Assembly: GCF_003330725.1 (NCBI RefSeq)
Contig: NZ_CP030840.1
Coordinates: 5,022,001 to 5,086,000 of the forward strand
Direction of reading: 5' to 3'
Source: Acidisarcina polymorpha
Lineage (GTDB): Bacteria > Acidobacteriota > Terriglobia > Terriglobales > Acidobacteriaceae
Length of the DNA: 64,000 nt
Within the stretch, counting starts at the first letter, position 1; each line of letters begins with the position of its first letter. Positions 61,424 to 64,000 of the stretch are shown here, piece after piece. A model generated the notes under the pieces. The model searched no databases. It was given only the letters and a program-made list of their open reading frames with translations, and was not told where the DNA came from. A program made the translations under genes and the position numbers.

Positions 61424-61828
61424 GTGAGCGAAACAACTGTGGAGTACGAGGGTTTTTTACGCTGCAGCGCTAAACATAGGGAGTCAGGCGTCATTGTTGT
61501 AACGGATGCCCCTAAAGACAATCATGGGGACGGTACGAGCTTCTCGCCGAGTGAATTGTTGTCTGTGTCTCTAGGAAGTTGCATTTTGAGCATTATGGGC
61601 ATCATGGCGCGTTCGCTTGATATCGACCTCACTGGAGCGACGGCTAGCATAGAGAAGGAAATGGCGAACGCACCGCGCAGGATCGTCAAGATTTCAGTTC
61701 ATGTGAACGTCCCCCGTGTCTTTGAGGACGATCACCAGCGCAAGTTGGAAACAGCAGCTCATGCTTGTCCTGTCCACAACATTCTTAACGTAGACGCACC
61801 AATCTCGTTCAGCTGGGGTCCCTCGTAG
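61424..61828 (+). CDS. OsmC/Ohr-family protein
   Basis: 134 residues, GTG start. Family features: TSFSPSELLSVSLGSCILSIMGIMA with the first redox cysteine C53, and AAHACPVHNIL with the second, C114. Such proteins reduce organic hydroperoxides or act in sulfur/redox stress. There is no linked OhrR regulator. The two-cysteine layout is complete, so it should be active. Confidence 0.9.
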   Translation: MSETTVEYEGFLRCSAKHRESGVIVVTDAPKDNHGDGTSFSPSELLSVSLGSCILSIMGIMARSLDIDLTGATASIEKEMANAPRRIVKISVHVNVPRVFEDDHQRKLETAAHACPVHNILNVDAPISFSWGPS

Positions 61829-62163
61829 GCTTGCGGGTAATCCTTTCTGACGTTTGGGTCTCTATAAATGCCTTCCTCGCCAGTTTGCCCGCTTTGCCTC
61901 AATTGGGGACGCCTCAAGATAGGGAATTTTATGTACGTTTAGGTCTGCCGAGGGAACGAAGCGCGATCCTGGAAGGCTCCCTTATCCGGACATTGAATTT
62001 CGGATGGGTTATGGGACGCTTTTGGGCCAAAAATTGTCATCCTAAGGGTATTTGAGGTTCGTCCTGAAAACTCTCGTTTTGGCTACAACAGCAGGAAGAT
62101 GAACACTGTAAGCTGTTTAGGTTCAGCGCGGGCAAATCCTTAGAGTACGTAAATTTCCCTTTC
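61829..62163. other. No certain gene
   Basis: 335 bp. A 74-codon frame starting TTG at 61831 has no homologue-like features. The frame of the following membrane-protein gene is open and fairly protein-like back to about 62075 (QEDEHCKLFRFSAGKS), so that gene may have lost its real start. Confidence 0.4.
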
Positions 62164-62514
62164 TTGAAGTGTCCCCAAAGGGGAGTACATGCGTCCATCA
62201 AAGAAGACCTCAAGTGGCCCGTCGAGGATGCATTTAAGAAGCCGATCGAGGATCTACGTTACGCGACCATTCAGGCTCAGAGTGTCATGAGGGAGGTACG
62301 CAGCACGGCAAAGCTTCAAGGCTGGACCACGGTCGCAGTCGTGCTCGTCATGGGGATTGCCCTCGGCGTGACCGGCAGCTACTTCTTGTTTATTCGGGAT
62401 CTCGGCAACATCGATGATCGACTGGAAACTATTCAGCAGCAGATCGCCACACCCGCTCCGGCTCCCGAGACCAAACCGGCCGGCAAGCCGGGCAAGGCTC
62501 ATCCTAGCCATTAG
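62164..62514 (+). CDS. Small single-pass membrane protein
   Basis: 116 residues from TTG at 62164; no better start is visible and the frame is open further upstream, so the N-terminus may be truncated. A helical segment (KKPIEDLRYATIQAQSVMRE) precedes one membrane helix (TVAVVLVMGIALGVTGSYFLF), then a coiled-coil-like stretch (GNIDDRLETIQQQIA) and a Pro/Lys-rich tail. The layout resembles small membrane accessory proteins of mobilisation operons, but no family is recognised. Confidence 0.5.
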   Translation: MKCPQRGVHASIKEDLKWPVEDAFKKPIEDLRYATIQAQSVMREVRSTAKLQGWTTVAVVLVMGIALGVTGSYFLFIRDLGNIDDRLETIQQQIATPAPAPETKPAGKPGKAHPSH

Positions 62515-62604
62515 AGCGTAGCTTGGTACAACCATGACCAACGATTTTAAGACGCTCGAACCGGTACTAGGCTTAGCCTGCGGCAACACTGTAGGGATGA
62601 ACCA

Positions 62605-62796
62605 ATGTTTCTGTTCCCGGAGGTTTTGGATGCTCTCGTTTTGTGTACTCAGCACGAGATTTCAGTTCTGGGGGTCGAGTTGATGAATGTTTCTCCTCAG
62701 GGCTACCTCACCGAAGGAATATCCATCTACGACGTGCTATTGGAAGGACAGTCTTGGCACGAGTTCGTGTTGTTGAATAATAGTTTTGGCGACTGA
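62605..62796 (+). CDS. Small hypothetical protein
   Basis: 63 residues (VLCTQHEISVLGVELMNVSP, GYLTEGISIYDVLLEG, SWHEFVLLNN). The composition is protein-like, with an immunity- or effector-like small alpha/beta pattern, but there is no recognised domain. It overlaps the start of the methyltransferase frame by 11 bp, which fits a two-gene unit. There is no strong ribosome site, so the start is uncertain. Confidence 0.4.
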   Translation: MFLFPEVLDALVLCTQHEISVLGVELMNVSPQGYLTEGISIYDVLLEGQSWHEFVLLNNSFGD

Positions 62797-63520
62797 GTTC
62801 ATAAAGCAAAATCGTGGAGGTAACGACCACTTTTATCTGCTTACCGCGCTGGTCGCCGGGGCCGGGATCGTCCTTACGATAGTACCGCCCTTTATAAAAA
62901 GGTATGAAGGGCTGCGCATATTGGAGCGGGTAGCGGATGATGAACAATTTACGCAGCCTGAATACACGCCGGCGACACCTGAGTGTCCGCAGCCGGAGTT
63001 GTGGAAGATGCTGGACTCGCAAACGACGGAAGTCGAGGTGCTGGAACTTCTAAAGACACTGGTCACGACGCTGAAGCCGAAGCTGGTAGTTGAAACCGGT
63101 ACCTTCCTGGGGCATGGGACGGTCAAACTTGCTGAGGGCGTGAAGGAAAATGGCTTTGGAAAAGTGATTACAGTCGAGTTTGACGCGTCAATTCATGCGC
63201 GGGCCGTGAAGCGGTTTGAGGATTCCGGTTTGGCGCCTTGGATTGAATCGCGGCTGGAATCGAGCTTGGAAACCGTCATCGACGGGAGCATCGATCTGCT
63301 CTACAGCGACAGCCATCTGGCGAATCGCGAGGCGGAGATACAACGACTGTTGCCGCAACTCGATCCACGCGGGGTGTTGGTGATCCATGACGCAAGTTCG
63401 CATTTCAAGCTGGTGCCCGAAGCAGCACTGCGGATGGAAGCGGAAGGGCTGATTTCGGCGGTACTTCTCTCAACGCCCCGTGGAGTGGTGATAGCGCAGC
63501 GTCGAGATGGACGGCAGTAA
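62786..63520 (+). CDS. Class I SAM-dependent methyltransferase with N-terminal membrane segment
   Basis: 244 residues from TTG at 62786. A short hydrophobic segment (LLTALVAGAGIVLTIVPPFI) is followed by a Methyltransf_24-type fold: motif I KLVVETGTFLGHGTVKLAEG, VITVEFDASIHARAV with the acidic end of strand 2, DGSIDLLYSDSHLANRE, and GVLVIHDASSHF. The target is unknown; relatives act on sugars or small molecules and often sit in polysaccharide clusters. The last 116 bp overlap the convergent HNH reading frame. Confidence 0.82.
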   Translation: MATEFIKQNRGGNDHFYLLTALVAGAGIVLTIVPPFIKRYEGLRILERVADDEQFTQPEYTPATPECPQPELWKMLDSQTTEVEVLELLKTLVTTLKPKLVVETGTFLGHGTVKLAEGVKENGFGKVITVEFDASIHARAVKRFEDSGLAPWIESRLESSLETVIDGSIDLLYSDSHLANREAEIQRLLPQLDPRGVLVIHDASSHFKLVPEAALRMEAEGLISAVLLSTPRGVVIAQRRDGRQ

Positions 63521-64000
63521 TTTTGTTGAGGGCCTGACAGCAGTGCAACTCATTTCGGGAAACTGCGCCACCACGCTCGCAAATGATGCGCAGCATTGAA
63601 AACAGGGCAGGATGCGATGGGTCAAAACTTACCCTTTGTGGGACACCAATTTCGAGAGCAGGGATGCGGCGGATTAGAGCCTTTCTAAAGTTGGCGATAG
63701 AAACCAAGCTACGCATCGGGCAAGACAGAAAATGAGTGATCCCGCGAGGAGCGCACAGCTCCAACAGCAGCGGCGTCATCCCGCTGAGTACGATCTGTGT
63801 GCGCTCCACTTTCGCATGACAGCTCGGACAAAGAGAAATCATCAGGTCCAGCTCTGAGATCCCCGGTTTACGATGGTGCACAACAATAGAGCGCTTCCGC
63901 CTTCCCGACGCCCCGCAGCCCGGCACCGGTAGTCGTCCCGCTGCAGTACCTGTTCACGGAGACCGCCGAAGTATTCGGCATCTTGCCGCTTCAGCGTGTA
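63405..64000 (-). pseudogene. HNH endonuclease, frameshifted and cut by the window edge
   Basis: The start lies beyond 64000. From the edge the frame reads LKRQDAEYFGGLREQVLQRD, then DYRC. Near 63920-63935 coding shifts to another frame (PGCGASGRRKRSIVVHHRKP, GISELDLMISLCPSCHAKVE), completing the HNH motif with HH, N-equivalent and CPSCH. A short deletion in a GC-rich run explains the shift. The C-terminus (VLLELCAPRG-like and RISFDPSHP-like segments) overlaps the methyltransferase gene. It resembles mobile HNH nucleases found in Acidobacteria. Confidence 0.7.

Noticed and set aside
61831-62055. 74-codon plus-strand ORF starting TTG
   Set aside because: No ribosome site, no recognisable feature, low protein-like character.

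Overview
The window looks like part of an Acidobacteriota genome (Terriglobia-like). This rests on two Oar-type TonB-dependent receptors with an N-terminal carboxypeptidase-regulatory-like domain and the LPLNGR(N/S)F plug signature, and on secreted sugar-utilisation proteins. The taxonomic call is inference from protein style; no rRNA or intact tRNA is present.

Region 1 (1-12333) is a carbohydrate-response locus. It holds the end of a six-hairpin-glycosidase-like gene, then a minus-strand three-gene operon of sugar-binding lipoprotein, membrane histidine kinase and NarL-type regulator. Transcribed divergently are a large Oar-like receptor, a periplasmic TPR protein, an SGNH hydrolase with a carbohydrate-binding-like C-terminus, and the first 58 codons of a glycosidase-like gene that ends inside an IS3-family element (12318-13643). 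The other side of the same IS cuts into an unrelated SIR2-like gene, and I see no target duplication, so the IS marks a rearrangement border.

Region 2 (13644-21838) is a defence-like island. It carries a 5'-truncated SIR2-like protein, a small middle gene and an SMC/RecF-type ATPase (the arrangement of an ABC-three-component conflict system). Tail to tail with these are an Mrr-nuclease/STAND NTPase and a DUF4365-like PD-(D/E)XK protein. The ATPase gene is broken in a particular way: about 178 bp in the coiled coil read as coding only on the opposite strand.

Region 3 (22053-43739) is a nearly complete conjugative module read leftward from 40293: pilin, VirB3, VirB4, VirB9, VirB10, VirB5, a TrbK-position peptide, VirB6, a small membrane protein, VirB8 and VirB11. 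SSB, a RepB-type primase, a small DNA-binding-type protein, a MobC-like protein, a VirD4 coupling protein and a MOB-F relaxase/helicase follow. A triple palindrome before the mobC-like gene is the best oriT/operator candidate. An XRE regulator, a RES-type toxin-antitoxin pair and a Tn3-family remnant with a frameshifted resolvase lie at the 40-44 kb end.

Region 4 (43783-50739) is a siderophore-type uptake locus: two FecCD permeases and an ATPase on plus, convergent with a binding lipoprotein and an Oar-like receptor on minus. Region 5 (51030-56868) is patchwork: a HEPN-like pseudogene, a LysE exporter, a full group II intron with reverse transcriptase, a racemase-family protein, a tRNA-Met 3' fragment flanked by CTCCC repeats (a probable attachment-site scar), and a fragment of a second MOB-F relaxase.

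Region 6 (57483-64000) contains the most unusual gene set. It is a three-gene minus-strand operon ending in a fusion of an ABBA/DMATS-like aromatic prenyltransferase with a class II terpene-cyclase-like domain, preceded by a collagen-like glycine-rich protein and an unknown 243-residue protein. OsmC, small unknowns, a methyltransferase and a frameshifted HNH endonuclease follow.
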